64,000 bases of DNA, taken from contig NZ_LYMK01000001.1 in NCBI RefSeq assembly GCF_002157355.1, positions 248,001 through 312,000 on the forward strand, written 5' to 3'. The translations under genes and the position numbers were made by a program. Below are positions 27,122 to 35,974 of this stretch, one piece after another; the first letter of the stretch is position 1, and every line of letters starts with the position of its first letter. Under the pieces are notes generated by a model. It saw only the letters and a list, made by a program, of their open reading frames with translations, searched no databases and was not told the origin of the DNA. The DNA is from Variovorax sp. JS1663 (lineage in GTDB: Bacteria; Pseudomonadota; Gammaproteobacteria; Burkholderiales; Burkholderiaceae_C).

Positions 27122-28105
27122 TTACTGCGGCTGCAGGTGGATGGACTTGGCGATCTCCCGGTAGCGGGCGGTCTCGGCCTCGAAGAACTTCGCCGCCTCG
27201 GCCAGCGTCATCGGCGCGGAGGCCACCTGCGTCTGGGCGGCGAGCTGCGTGCGCACGCCCGGATCCTTCAGGGTCGCGCCGACCGCCTTGTGCAGGCGCT
27301 GCACCACGTCCTCCGGGGTGTTCTTCGGCACCATGAAGCCGCTCCAGGTCTTGTAGGCGAAGTCCTTGAGCTCCTTGCCCTCGCTGACGGTGGGCACGTT
27401 CTTCAGCAGCTCGGAGCGCTGCGCGCCGAGCTGGCCGATCACCTTGAGGCGGCCCTGCTCGGCCAGCGCGCCCATGGCGGCGCTGTAGACCAGCACGGCG
27501 AAGTCGACCTGCCCGCCGCCCAGGTCCTGCAGCAGGGGTGCGTTGCCCTTGTAGGGCGCGTGCATGAGCTTGATGCCGGCCTGCTGCTGCACCTTCTCGA
27601 GCAACAGGTGGTAGAGCGAGCCGACACCCACGCTGCCGTAGCTCAGCGGCTGATCGGGCGACTTGCGGGCCAGTGCGATCAACTCGTCGACGCTGTTGGC
27701 CGGCAGGTCCTTGCGGGCAACGAAGACCATCACCGCGTCGGCCACCGGGTGCACCAGGCGGAAGTCCTCGGCCTTGAGCTTGACGGCCGCGTTGGCCAGC
27801 GGCGAGAGGATCACCTCGTTGGGCGAGCCCTGGAAGATGTAGTGGCCGTCAGGCGGTGCCGCGAGCACCTTCTGCGCCGCCAGGGCGCCGCTCACCCCGC
27901 CGAGGTTTTCCACCAGCACCTGCTGGCCGAGCTCCTTGCCCAGCGGCACGGTGAAGATGCGTGCCGTCGCGTCCGAGGGGCCGCCGGCCGGGTAGGGGAC
28001 CATGAGTGTCACCGGCTTGGACGGGTAGGTCTGCGCGGAGGCGGCGCCGGCGGCGAGCAGCAGGCCGCCCAGCAGCAGGCACGAGCGTTGGAAGAGCGAG
28101 GTCAT
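27122..28105 (-). CDS. Bug/TctC-family periplasmic solute-binding protein
   Basis: A 327-residue Bug receptor with a Sec signal (LLLGGLLLAAGAASAQ), the ligand-pinch motif VPYPAGGPSDATARIF near residue 36 and HAPYKGNAPLLQDLGGGQVD near 186. It precedes the M20 hydrolase in a probable two-gene operon divergent from a LysR regulator (start-to-start gap 114 bp). The ligand is likely an N-acyl amino acid or a carboxylate released from it; inferred from neighbours only. Confidence 0.88.
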   Translation of the reverse strand: MTSLFQRSCLLLGGLLLAAGAASAQTYPSKPVTLMVPYPAGGPSDATARIFTVPLGKELGQQVLVENLGGVSGALAAQKVLAAPPDGHYIFQGSPNEVILSPLANAAVKLKAEDFRLVHPVADAVMVFVARKDLPANSVDELIALARKSPDQPLSYGSVGVGSLYHLLLEKVQQQAGIKLMHAPYKGNAPLLQDLGGGQVDFAVLVYSAAMGALAEQGRLKVIGQLGAQRSELLKNVPTVSEGKELKDFAYKTWSGFMVPKNTPEDVVQRLHKAVGATLKDPGVRTQLAAQTQVASAPMTLAEAAKFFEAETARYREIAKSIHLQPQ

Positions 28106-28219
28106 CGGGGCTCCGAGGGGTGGGGTGCGGCGAATCGTAGGAGCCGCGAATCCGAACGTCCAATGCATTGTTGTCTGCATTAGCATGAGTTCAATGCAAT
28201 GTTTCCCCGGAGCCCGGTC

Positions 28220-29104
28220 ATGACGCTGGTCCAACTCAGGCATCTGATTTCGCTCGCGCAGAGCGGCTCCTTCAGCCAGTCCGCGCAAGCCTTGCACCTG
28301 ACACAGCCGGCGCTCAGCCGCAGCATCCGCGCGCTGGAGGAGGAACTGGGCATGCCGCTGTTCGACCGCGTCGGGCGCCGCAACGAGCTCACGGCGTTCG
28401 GACGTGAAGTGCTGGAGCGCGCGCGCCAGCTGGTGTTCGAGGCCGACGCGTTGCGCGACAGCGGCCGGCAGCTGCGCGAGGGGGAGGGCGGCGTGGTCCG
28501 CATCGGCATGGGCTCGGGGCCCGGCGCGATGCTGATGACACCCTTCCTGATGCACATGGCGACGCGGCACCCGAAAGTGCGCGTGGCGGTGGCGCGCGGC
28601 GGCACCGAGATGCTGGCCCAGGCGCTGCGCGATCGGGTGCTCGATGCGCTGGTGGTGGATGCGCGCTCGCTCAAGCCTGCGCCCGATCTGGAGGTGGGCC
28701 TGGTGCGCGAGATGCGCGGCACTTTCATGTGCCGACGCGGTCATCCGCTGACGCGGCTGCGCAAGGGGGTGCGTTTCGAGGCGGTGCAGCGCTACCCGAT
28801 CGCCTCCACACCGTTGAGCGACGAGGTGGCCCGCACCTTGGTCGAGGCCTACGGGCCGCAGGCGCACCCCGCGCACTGCGTGAGCGTGCAGTGCGAAGAA
28901 GTCCCGAGCCTGGTCGAGGTGGTCCGGCGCAGCGATGCGGTGCTGCTGGCGATCCGCGCGGCGGCGCCCGACCTGGTCGAGCTGAGGATGGATCCGCCGC
29001 TCGACGGCGTGGCGCGCTTCGGCCTCGTGACGCTGCGCCGGCGCACCGAGGCGCCGGCGCTGGGCATCCTGCGCGCGCTGATGCAGGAACTGATGCGCGA
29101 CTGA
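28220..29104 (+). CDS. LysR-type transcriptional regulator
   Basis: A 294-residue LysR regulator. The winged HTH is at the N-terminus (LVQLRHLISLAQSGSFSQSA, then LTQPALSRSIRALEEELG), followed by a periplasmic-binding-fold effector domain (VVRIGMGSGPGAMLMTPF onward). Start 28220 puts the HTH at the expected position; an upstream ATG at 28199 adds seven residues. It is divergent from the Bug-M20 pair, its likely target. Confidence 0.9.
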   Translation: MTLVQLRHLISLAQSGSFSQSAQALHLTQPALSRSIRALEEELGMPLFDRVGRRNELTAFGREVLERARQLVFEADALRDSGRQLREGEGGVVRIGMGSGPGAMLMTPFLMHMATRHPKVRVAVARGGTEMLAQALRDRVLDALVVDARSLKPAPDLEVGLVREMRGTFMCRRGHPLTRLRKGVRFEAVQRYPIASTPLSDEVARTLVEAYGPQAHPAHCVSVQCEEVPSLVEVVRRSDAVLLAIRAAAPDLVELRMDPPLDGVARFGLVTLRRRTEAPALGILRALMQELMRD

Positions 29105-29113
29105 ACGCGTGCC

Positions 29114-30382
29114 TCATGCGCCTGCGAAAGCGAAGTCGACCTCGGGCTTCAGTCCGCTGACGATGCGCGCAATCGACTTGCCCGAGCCGCAGGCGTGGGT
29201 CCAGCCAAGCGTGCCGTGGCCGGTGTTGAGGAACAGGTTGGACAGGCGGGTGCGGCCGATCAGCGGCACGTTGCTCGGCGTGGCGGGGCGCAGGCCGGTC
29301 CAGAACTGGGCCTGCGCCGTGTCGCCCGCGCCGGGGAAGAGCTCCTCCACGCGTCGCACGATGGCCTCGCAGCGCACGCGGTTGAGGTCGCGGTCGTAGC
29401 CGTTGAGCTCGGCCGTGCCGGCGATGCGCATGCGGTCGCCGCTGGCCGAGGTGTAGCGCGAGAACACGAGCTTGTATTCGTCGTCCGTCAGCGAGACCCG
29501 GTAGGCCTTCGAGGCGTCCTTGACCGGCACCGTGACCGAATAGCCCTTGGCCGGGTAGATCGGCAGGCGGATGCCCAGCGGTTCGGCGTAGAGGGGGGAC
29601 AGCGAGCCCATCGCCAGCACCACCGCATCGCCGCGCACGCGCTGGAAGCGCCCCTCGCTGTCCGTGGCCTCGACGTGGTCGATCGCGCCGCCGGACTCGC
29701 GCAGCGCGGTGACGGTGTGGCTCATCAGGAACTTCACGCCGTCGGCCTCGGCCAGCGCGACCAGTTCGCGCGCGAAGCGGTTGGCATCGCCCGACTCGTC
29801 CGCCGCCGTGTAGGTGGCGCCGGCGAGCGTGGGGCGGATGTGCGCCAGCGCGGGCTCGATCTGCACGGCTTCGTCGGCCGAGATCACGCGGCGCTCGCAG
29901 CCCAGGGCGCGCATCTGCTCGGCCGGCTCGAGCGCGGCGTCGAATTCCTTCTGCGTGGTGTAGAAGTGCAGGATGCCCTGCATGCGCTGGTCGTACTGGA
30001 TGCCCTTGTCGCTGCGCAGCTCCTGCAGCAGCGCGCGGCTGTAGGTGCCCAGGCGCACGATCTGCTCGATGTTGCGGCGGGTGCGGGCCGGCGTGCATTC
30101 GCGCAGGAAAGACAGGCCCCAGCGCCACTGGCGCATGTCCGCGCGCAGGCGGAAGAGCAGCGGCGCGTCTTCCTTGCCCAGCCATTGCAGCACCTTGAGC
30201 GGTGCGCTGGGGTTGGCCCAGGGCTCGGCGTGGCTGACGGAGATCTGCCCGCCGTTGGCGAAGCTGGTTTCGGCGGCCGGGGTGGCCTGCCGGTCGATCA
30301 CGGTCACGTCGTGGCCGAGTTGGCGGAGGTAGTAGGCGGAAGTGACGCCGAGCAGGCCGGCGCCGAGAACGATCACATGCAT
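29114..30382 (-). CDS. DadA-type FAD amino-acid dehydrogenase, riboswitch-controlled
   Basis: A 422-residue D-amino-acid dehydrogenase-family flavoenzyme (DAO superfamily). The N-terminal dinucleotide fold reads VIVLGAGLLGVTSAYYL, followed by the conserved FANGGQISVSHAEPWANP. The C-terminal FAD loop is FLNTGHGTLGWTHACGSG. The family oxidatively deaminates D-amino acids or glycine to keto acids, passing electrons to the membrane. The transcript carries a tandem glycine riboswitch (30474-30678), so glycine itself or a glycine-yielding amine is the likely substrate. That substrate is inferred from regulation. Confidence 0.9.
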   Translation of the reverse strand: MHVIVLGAGLLGVTSAYYLRQLGHDVTVIDRQATPAAETSFANGGQISVSHAEPWANPSAPLKVLQWLGKEDAPLLFRLRADMRQWRWGLSFLRECTPARTRRNIEQIVRLGTYSRALLQELRSDKGIQYDQRMQGILHFYTTQKEFDAALEPAEQMRALGCERRVISADEAVQIEPALAHIRPTLAGATYTAADESGDANRFARELVALAEADGVKFLMSHTVTALRESGGAIDHVEATDSEGRFQRVRGDAVVLAMGSLSPLYAEPLGIRLPIYPAKGYSVTVPVKDASKAYRVSLTDDEYKLVFSRYTSASGDRMRIAGTAELNGYDRDLNRVRCEAIVRRVEELFPGAGDTAQAQFWTGLRPATPSNVPLIGRTRLSNLFLNTGHGTLGWTHACGSGKSIARIVSGLKPEVDFAFAGA

Positions 30383-30473
30383 TTCGAGAACCTTCGAAGT
30401 TGCGGTGCTCGAACGCGATGGCACGGGAAGCTTGCGAAGAACAACAAGCAACCGGACCGCGCGTCCAAGTTGC

Positions 30474-30678
30474 CGCTCCCCCTGTCCTCGGTACCTGAGA
30501 GATTCATCCGCTGCGCCCGCAGCGGACTTGCTCCTTCGGTGCATCGCGCGGGGCGATGGCTCTCCAGACGGCTTTGACAGTTCGTGCAGTACAGGCCCGC
30601 TTGCGCGAGCCGACCTGAGCGTTTATGGGAGTTTGCGCCTTCGGTGGGGCTGCCTGCCGGCAGCCCGCTCTCCTGCAG
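30474..30678 (-). promoter_or_regulatory. Tandem glycine riboswitch
   Basis: Read on the minus strand, the downstream aptamer (about 30569-30474) has CTGGAGAG, then GCACCGAAGGAGCAAG, GAATCTCTCAGGTAC and GAGGACAGGGGGAG, the conserved core of glycine aptamers. Upstream (about 30678-30570) a second core appears: CAGGAGAG, CCCCACCGAAGGCGCAAA, ACGCTCAGGTC and CCTGTACTGC. Two aptamers in tandem is the classical arrangement; glycine usually turns on catabolic genes. The dadA-like start is 92 nt downstream. No T-rich terminator is obvious in that interval, so control at translation is possible. Confidence 0.88.
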
Positions 30679-30718
30679 TGAGGCGGATTGTAGAGGCGGC
30701 AGGCGGCCGCACCAAGCG

Positions 30719-31966
30719 CTACATGCGCCGAAAGGCGAACTCGAGCTCGGGCCGCAGCCCGCTGACGATGCGGGCGATGGACTTGCCGGCGCCGCAGGCA
30801 TGGATCCAGCCGCGCGAACCCGGCGCGGTATTGAGGAACAGGTTGCGCAGCCGGGTCTTGCCGATCATCGGCAGGCCGCTGCGGCTGACGGCATGCGTGG
30901 CCGTCTCGAAGGCGGCCTGGCTCGCGTCGGCGGCGCCGGGCAGCAGGGCTTCGATGCGGCGGAGCATGGCCTGGAAGCGGTCCGAATCAGGCTCGCCCTC
31001 GTCCTCGAGGCGGGCGCGCACGGAGCCGGAGACCCGGAGGCAGTCGCCGGTCGGCGTCTCGACACGGCGGATGTGCAACTGGGCCTGCCGGTCGTGCAGC
31101 GTGGTGCGTGGCGCGCGCGTCGCATCCAGGATCGGCAGCGTGAGGGTGTATTCCCGTTGGAAGTCGAGCGGCATCGGGATGCCCAGCTTTTCCGCATGGA
31201 TCACGCTGGAGGCGCCCAGGGCCAGGACGTAGCCCTGCGCCTCGAGCCTGACGGGGCGGCCGGCCGCGTCCAGCGCGTCGACATGGTCGATCCGGCCGGC
31301 ACGCTCGTCCAGGGAAAGCACCTGGTGCCGGGTCAGGAAGCGCACGCCTGCCGCGCGGCACAGGAAGACCAGGCTGGCGGCGAACTGAGCCGGGTCGCGC
31401 ATCGCCGCGTCGTCGAGCGCGTGGGCGGCGCCGGCCAGCGCGATGCGCGTCGCCTGCAGGGCCGGCTCCAGGTGCAGCGCTTCGGCGGTCGACAGCAGTT
31501 GCTCCTCGCAGCCGAGCGCGTGCCAGCGGGGTTGGCCGCTCACCCGGGCCTGGAAGGCGCGTTCGTCGGTGTAGAGGCTTAGCAGGCCCGCGCCGCGCGT
31601 GCCGGTGGGCACCCCCACCTCGTCGCGCAGGGCGCGGGCGCTCGCACGGCTGTAGGCGCCGAAGCGCACCAGGTGCTCGAGCGGCTTCAGGCGGGAGGAG
31701 GCACCGAAGGCGCGGTCGAGGAGCTGGCTGATGCGTTGGCGGAGATTGCGCCGCAAGGCCTGCCAGCCGGGGCGCGCCGCCCGGCGGGCTGCCGCCTGCT
31801 GCAACAGGCGGGTGGCGTCCGGGCTCAGTCCGGTTCCGGCCAGGCCGCGGGCCTTGGCGGCCGGTGTCGCGTGGCGGTCGACCACGATCACTTCGTGGCC
31901 CAACTGCTGAAGGTAATAGGCCGACGTGACGCCGAGCAGGCCGGCGCCGAGTACGAGCACGCGCAT
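30719..31966 (-). CDS. Diverged DadA-like paralogue, riboswitch-controlled
   Basis: A 415-residue homologue of the neighbouring DadA-type enzyme. The first fold motif is intact (VLVLGAGLLGVTSAYYLQ). The segment that should read A-N-G-G-Q...H-A-E-P-W-A is replaced by unrelated, Arg/Ala-rich sequence (ARGLAGTGLSPDATRLLQ), and the C-terminal FAD loop is altered from TGHGTLGWT to TAPGSRGWI. The frame is open throughout. It may be an enzyme with changed substrate or a near-inactive copy. AAGGAT precedes the ATG at 31966; an upstream in-frame ATG at 31990 is less likely. A glycine riboswitch lies upstream. Confidence 0.8.
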   Translation of the reverse strand: MRVLVLGAGLLGVTSAYYLQQLGHEVIVVDRHATPAAKARGLAGTGLSPDATRLLQQAAARRAARPGWQALRRNLRQRISQLLDRAFGASSRLKPLEHLVRFGAYSRASARALRDEVGVPTGTRGAGLLSLYTDERAFQARVSGQPRWHALGCEEQLLSTAEALHLEPALQATRIALAGAAHALDDAAMRDPAQFAASLVFLCRAAGVRFLTRHQVLSLDERAGRIDHVDALDAAGRPVRLEAQGYVLALGASSVIHAEKLGIPMPLDFQREYTLTLPILDATRAPRTTLHDRQAQLHIRRVETPTGDCLRVSGSVRARLEDEGEPDSDRFQAMLRRIEALLPGAADASQAAFETATHAVSRSGLPMIGKTRLRNLFLNTAPGSRGWIHACGAGKSIARIVSGLRPELEFAFRRM

Positions 31967-32046
31967 GTCCAGATCCTTATGGGATGACATGAACGGCGGG
32001 CCGCGGGGCCTGATGTGCAGGCGCCCCGACCCGGGTTCCAGGTTGC

Positions 32047-32245
32047 CGCTCCCCCTGTCCTTGATGCCTGAGAGATTCATCTGCCGCGCCGTCGCGGCGG
32101 ATTTGCTCCTTCGGCGCATCACGCGCGGTGATGGCTCTCCAGTCGGCGATTGACGAAAGAGGCAGAGAATGAACCGCGGGGGCTCACCGCTGGCGTCCAT
32201 GGGAGATTTGCGCCTGCGGTGGGATGGCGCACGCCATCCGCTTGA
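32047..32245 (-). promoter_or_regulatory. Glycine riboswitch with degenerate first aptamer
   Basis: On the minus strand the downstream aptamer (about 32143-32047) is complete: CTGGAGAG, GCGCCGAAGGAGCAAA, GAATCTCTCAGGCAT and AAGGACAGGGGGAG. The upstream one (about 32245-32144) keeps CCCACCGCAGGCGCAAAT but shows CCGCAGG for the conserved CCGAAGG. It also lacks a GGAGAG strand before it and has no clear CTCAGG box. It looks like a decaying or functionally single riboswitch. About 80 nt separate it from the paralogous dadA-like start, with a GGGG...CAGGCCCC hairpin between. Confidence 0.82.
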
Positions 32246-32292
32246 CTGCCGAATGTGGAATTTTACCTGGAACCGGTTTCTTTGGGCGATTG

Positions 32293-33027
32293 TCAAGAGC
32301 GCCGCAGCCGCGTGAACAACTCGAATTCCCAGTTGCGCATGCCCAGCAGCAGGGTGTAGCCCTCGCGCTCCTTGGGCGAAAGCTTCTGGTCGGTCTGGTG
32401 CTGCTGGGCGAAGTCCTGCGCCACCCGCTGCAGGCGGTCCAGGAAGGCCGGCGCCAGCGACCTGCTGATCGAGCCGTGCACCAGCAGCAGGCCCTCGGCC
32501 GGCCCGTCGAACCCGCCGCGGTAGTAGTCGAGCACGACGTTCTCGCGGAAGAAGTCCATCACCGGACCGTGCGGGCGCCAGCGGAAGGTCTTGGCGAGCT
32601 TGAGCCGGTAGCGGTTGAGGGGCCGCAGTTCGATGATCCCGATGCGGTCCAACTGCGCCAGATAGCCGATGCATTCCGCCTCGCTGATCCGGTAGGCGGC
32701 TACGATCTGCTCCAGGGTCCATTGGCTCAGCACGCAGATGGCCAGCAGCAGCAACTTCTTGTCCTTGACGACCGCTTTTTCCTGCTCCAGCGTCAGTTCC
32801 TTGAGCAAGGGCTGGGCATCGGCGACCCGCCGCGCCAATTCCGCGAAATCGATCTTCAGCGCGCGGCAGATCGCGTCCACGCGCGTCAAGGGCATGTCGC
32901 CCTTGGCCAGCATGCGCTTGACGCTGGATTCGGCCATGTCCAGCGACTTGGCCAGGTCCGCATAGGTCATGTGGGCCGTTTTGAGTTCATTCTTGAGGGC
33001 CTGGATCAGATCGACGGTGGTGCTCAT
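32293..33027 (-). CDS. XRE-type helix-turn-helix regulator
   Basis: A 244-residue regulator. The N-terminal XRE/Cro HTH is clear (MTYADLAKSLDMAESSVKRM at 20-39, then PLTRVDAICRALKIDFAELA). The remaining 170 residues, with a long helix LTLEQEKAVVKDKKLLLLA and a C-terminal alpha/beta part, have no recognised ligand domain. It is divergent from the ceramidase-like / LplT-PlsC / PAP2 operon, which it may regulate; a GGTAT-N9-ATACC palindrome stands just before its start. Confidence 0.85.
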   Translation of the reverse strand: MSTTVDLIQALKNELKTAHMTYADLAKSLDMAESSVKRMLAKGDMPLTRVDAICRALKIDFAELARRVADAQPLLKELTLEQEKAVVKDKKLLLLAICVLSQWTLEQIVAAYRISEAECIGYLAQLDRIGIIELRPLNRYRLKLAKTFRWRPHGPVMDFFRENVVLDYYRGGFDGPAEGLLLVHGSISRSLAPAFLDRLQRVAQDFAQQHQTDQKLSPKEREGYTLLLGMRNWEFELFTRLRRS

Positions 33028-33033
33028 GGATCA

Positions 33034-33052
33034 GGTATTGCTTCTTGATACC
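33034..33052. promoter_or_regulatory. Interrupted palindrome, candidate operator
   Basis: GGTAT-N9-ATACC lies 6 bp upstream of the HTH regulator's start codon, in the spacer it shares with the lipid operon. The size and symmetry suit a dimeric repressor, and the location would give autoregulation. The link to this regulator is inferred. Confidence 0.4.
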
Positions 33053-33147
33053 GGGGGGCGTGAAAAAGTACTCCGTATCGATTCTCGATGCCCCTGAACG
33101 GGTTGACAACCTACATTCCGCCGCACCGCATCTCACCCGGAGCCGAA

Positions 33148-33987
33148 ATGTTCTTGTCGTCCCTGTCCCGCCGCGAACGTGCCCTCCTGTTCTTCTTCGC
33201 CTCGCTGCTGCTGGTCGCGCTGTTCGGGCCCGAACTGATGCCCGTGGGCTTGGGCGGCGCACCCTTCGCCGATGATCGTGGCTGGCAGAACCTGCCCTAT
33301 GCCATGGACGTGCTGAGCAACCTGCCCTTCGCGGCATTGGGCGTCTGGGGCCTGCGCTGGCTGCACTGGCATGACCAGGCGCACGAGGACGTCCAGGATG
33401 CCGTGCCGCACCGGCTCCTCGCGCAGCCGCCGGTCAACCTGCTCGATTGCGCCTGGATGTTCTTCGCCGGCCTGATCATCACGGCGGCCGGCTCCGCCTT
33501 CTACCACCTGCAACCCGACGCCCTGCGCCTGGCGGCCGATCGCGCCGGGATGACGGTGGCCTTCGCCGGCCTGATCGGCTGCGCCGTGTGCGAGCGGATC
33601 AGCGCGCGGGCCGGATGGGCGGCGGCCTGGTTCGTGCTCGGCGGCGGCCTGCTGGCGGTGGCGATCAGCCAGCAGACGGGCAACGTGCTGCCGTGGGGGC
33701 TGGTCCAGTTCGGCGGCATGGCACTGGTGCTCGTGCTCGCGCTGGCGAAGCCCGTGCAGGGTGCCATCGGCCTGCGCCTGGGCTGGGTGATCTTTTTCTA
33801 CGGCCTGGCCAAGCTGTTCGAGCTCGGGGACTACGCCATCTACGAGGCCACGCACCACCTCGTGTCCGGCCACAGCCTCAAGCATCTGACCGCGGCCCTG
33901 GCCGCACTGCCGATGCTGCACGCGCTGCAAGCCATGGGACGGGAGACGCTGCGGCACAATCCGGGCGCGGCCGTGGTGACGGCCTGA
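33148..33987 (+). CDS. Alkaline-ceramidase-like (CREST) membrane hydrolase
   Basis: A 279-residue protein with seven hydrophobic helices. It has the CREST/alkaline-ceramidase metal-site arrangement: GSAFYHLQPD near residue 115-125, a central DR (ADRAGM), and a C-terminal SGHSLKHLTAALAALPM. In this superfamily three His, an Asp and a Ser hold Zn and hydrolyse an amide or act on related lipids. Similar bacterial proteins are often annotated as ceramidase-domain proteins without tested activity. ATG 33148 is preferred over ATG 33088 because the hydrophobic protein begins just after it. It is first of three closely spaced lipid genes. Confidence 0.75.
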   Translation: MFLSSLSRRERALLFFFASLLLVALFGPELMPVGLGGAPFADDRGWQNLPYAMDVLSNLPFAALGVWGLRWLHWHDQAHEDVQDAVPHRLLAQPPVNLLDCAWMFFAGLIITAAGSAFYHLQPDALRLAADRAGMTVAFAGLIGCAVCERISARAGWAAAWFVLGGGLLAVAISQQTGNVLPWGLVQFGGMALVLVLALAKPVQGAIGLRLGWVIFFYGLAKLFELGDYAIYEATHHLVSGHSLKHLTAALAALPMLHALQAMGRETLRHNPGAAVVTA

Positions 33988-34009
33988 GGAGCCCGCCCGG
34001 GACATTCGA

Positions 34010-35974
34010 ATGACAACACCCGCCGATGCCGCCACCCTGGCCGGCGCGCCCGAGCCGGGCGCGCATGCCAACCAGTTCGCGCTGCTGGGCCAGCGGCGCT
34101 TCGCTCCCTTCTTCTGGACCCAGTTCGCGGGCGCGGCGAACGACAACCTCTTCAAGTTCGCCTTCACCGTGATGGTGACCTACCAGCTGCAACTGGCCTG
34201 GATGCCGCCGGCCATGGCGGGGCTGGTGATCGGCGCGCTGTTCATCCTGCCCTTCCTGCTGTTCTCGGCGACGGCGGGGCAGCTCACCGACAAGTACGAC
34301 AAGACGAAGATGATCCGCTTCGTCAAGAACCTCGAGATCGCGATCATGGTGCTGGCCTCCTGGGGCTTCCTGCGTGCCGACGCGGTGCTGCTGCTGGGCT
34401 GCGTGTTCCTGATGGGGCTGCACTCCACGCTCTTCGGACCGGTGAAGTTCGCCTACCTGCCGCAGGTGCTGGATGCGCGCGAGCTCACCGGCGGCAACGG
34501 CATGGTGGAGATGGGCACCTTCGTCGCCATCCTGCTGGGACAGGTGGCCGGCGGCCTGCTGGTCGCGCTGCCGGGCATCGGCCACACCACCGTGGCGGTG
34601 GCCTGCCTGCTGCTGGCGCTGGTCGGGCGCGGCGTGGCCCAGGCCATTCCGCGCGCGCCGGCGACCGACCCGGGCCTGGTGATCAACTGGAATCCGGTGA
34701 GCGAGACCTGGCGCAACCTGCGCCTCGCGCATGGCAACCTGGTGGTGTTCCGCTCGCTGCTGGGCATCTCGTGGATGTGGTTCTTCGGCGCCGTGTTCCT
34801 GAGCCAGTTCCCCAGCTTCGCCAAGGAGGTGCTGCACGGCAACGAGCAGGTCGCCTCGCTGCTCCTGGTGGTGTTCTCCATTGGCATCGGCATCGGATCG
34901 CTGCTCTGCGAGACGCTGAGCCGCCGCCAGGTCGAGATCGGCCTCGTGCCGCTGGGCGCGATCGGCATGAGCGTGTTCGCGATCGACCTCTACTTCGCTT
35001 CCCGCGCCCTCCCGCCGGCCGCCGAGATGGGCCTCGCCGGCTTCGTGGCGCAGCCGGCGCACTGGCGCGTGATGGCCGACCTGGGCCTGCTTTCGCTCTT
35101 CGCCGGTCTCTATAGCGTACCCATGTACGCCCTGATCCAGCTGCGCAGCCAGCCCACGCACCGCGCGCGCATCATCGCGGCCAACAACATTCTCAATGCG
35201 CTGTTCATGATCGGCAGCGCCGTGATCGCCGGGGCGCTGCTCCAGGCCGGCTTCACGATCCCGCAGATCTTCCTGTTCACCGGTATCGCAAACGCGGTGG
35301 TGGCCTTCTACATCTTCATGCTGGTGCCGGAGTACCTGCTGCGCTTCGTGGCCTGGGTGCTGACGCGCCTGGTGTACCGCTTCGACGTCGAGGGCGAGGA
35401 ACACATCCCGGCCGAGGGGGCGGCCGTGCTGGTGTGCAACCACGTGAGCTTCATCGACGCTGTGCTGCTGATGGCCGCCAGCCCGCGGCCGATCCGCTTC
35501 ATCATGGACCACCGCATCTTCCGCGTGCCGGTGCTCGGCTGGCTGTTCCGGCTCGCCAAGGCGATCCCGATCGCGCCGCAGAAGGAGAACCCCGCGGCCT
35601 ATGAGCAGGCCTTTGCGCGCGCGGTGCAGGTGCTGCGGGAGGGTGACCTGCTCGCCATATTCCCCGAGGGCGCGATCACCCGCGACGGCCAGCTGCAGCC
35701 CTTCAAGGGCGGGGTGATGAAGATCCTGGACGATGCGCGCGCGGAGGGCATCGAGCCGCCGGTGATCCCGATGGCGCTGACCAACCTCTGGGGCTCCTAC
35801 TTCAGCCGCATCGAGGTGCGCGACGGCGAGCCGGTGGCGATGGTGCGTCCCTTCCGGCGCGGCTTCTTCAGCCGGGTTGGGCTGCACGTGGGCAGCGCGA
35901 TGCCGCGCGCCGAGGTGCAGCCGGAGGCCTTGCAGCAGCGCGTGAGCGGGCTGCTGGGCAGCCAGCCGACCTGA
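34010..35974 (+). CDS. LplT-type MFS transporter fused to PlsC-type acyltransferase
   Basis: A 654-residue two-domain inner-membrane protein. Residues about 20-430 are a 12-helix MFS transporter like lysophospholipid flippase LplT (FFWTQFAGAANDNLFKFAFT at the start). Residues about 450-654 form a glycerophospholipid acyltransferase with the H-x4-D box NHVSFIDA and the phosphate-binding FPEGAITRDG. In Escherichia coli LplT is separate and Aas fuses acyltransferase to an acyl-ACP synthetase; many bacteria have all three fused. Here the synthetase part is absent and the frame ends cleanly. Likely role: import and re-acylation of lysophospholipid. Confidence 0.88.
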   Translation: MTTPADAATLAGAPEPGAHANQFALLGQRRFAPFFWTQFAGAANDNLFKFAFTVMVTYQLQLAWMPPAMAGLVIGALFILPFLLFSATAGQLTDKYDKTKMIRFVKNLEIAIMVLASWGFLRADAVLLLGCVFLMGLHSTLFGPVKFAYLPQVLDARELTGGNGMVEMGTFVAILLGQVAGGLLVALPGIGHTTVAVACLLLALVGRGVAQAIPRAPATDPGLVINWNPVSETWRNLRLAHGNLVVFRSLLGISWMWFFGAVFLSQFPSFAKEVLHGNEQVASLLLVVFSIGIGIGSLLCETLSRRQVEIGLVPLGAIGMSVFAIDLYFASRALPPAAEMGLAGFVAQPAHWRVMADLGLLSLFAGLYSVPMYALIQLRSQPTHRARIIAANNILNALFMIGSAVIAGALLQAGFTIPQIFLFTGIANAVVAFYIFMLVPEYLLRFVAWVLTRLVYRFDVEGEEHIPAEGAAVLVCNHVSFIDAVLLMAASPRPIRFIMDHRIFRVPVLGWLFRLAKAIPIAPQKENPAAYEQAFARAVQVLREGDLLAIFPEGAITRDGQLQPFKGGVMKILDDARAEGIEPPVIPMALTNLWGSYFSRIEVRDGEPVAMVRPFRRGFFSRVGLHVGSAMPRAEVQPEALQQRVSGLLGSQPT

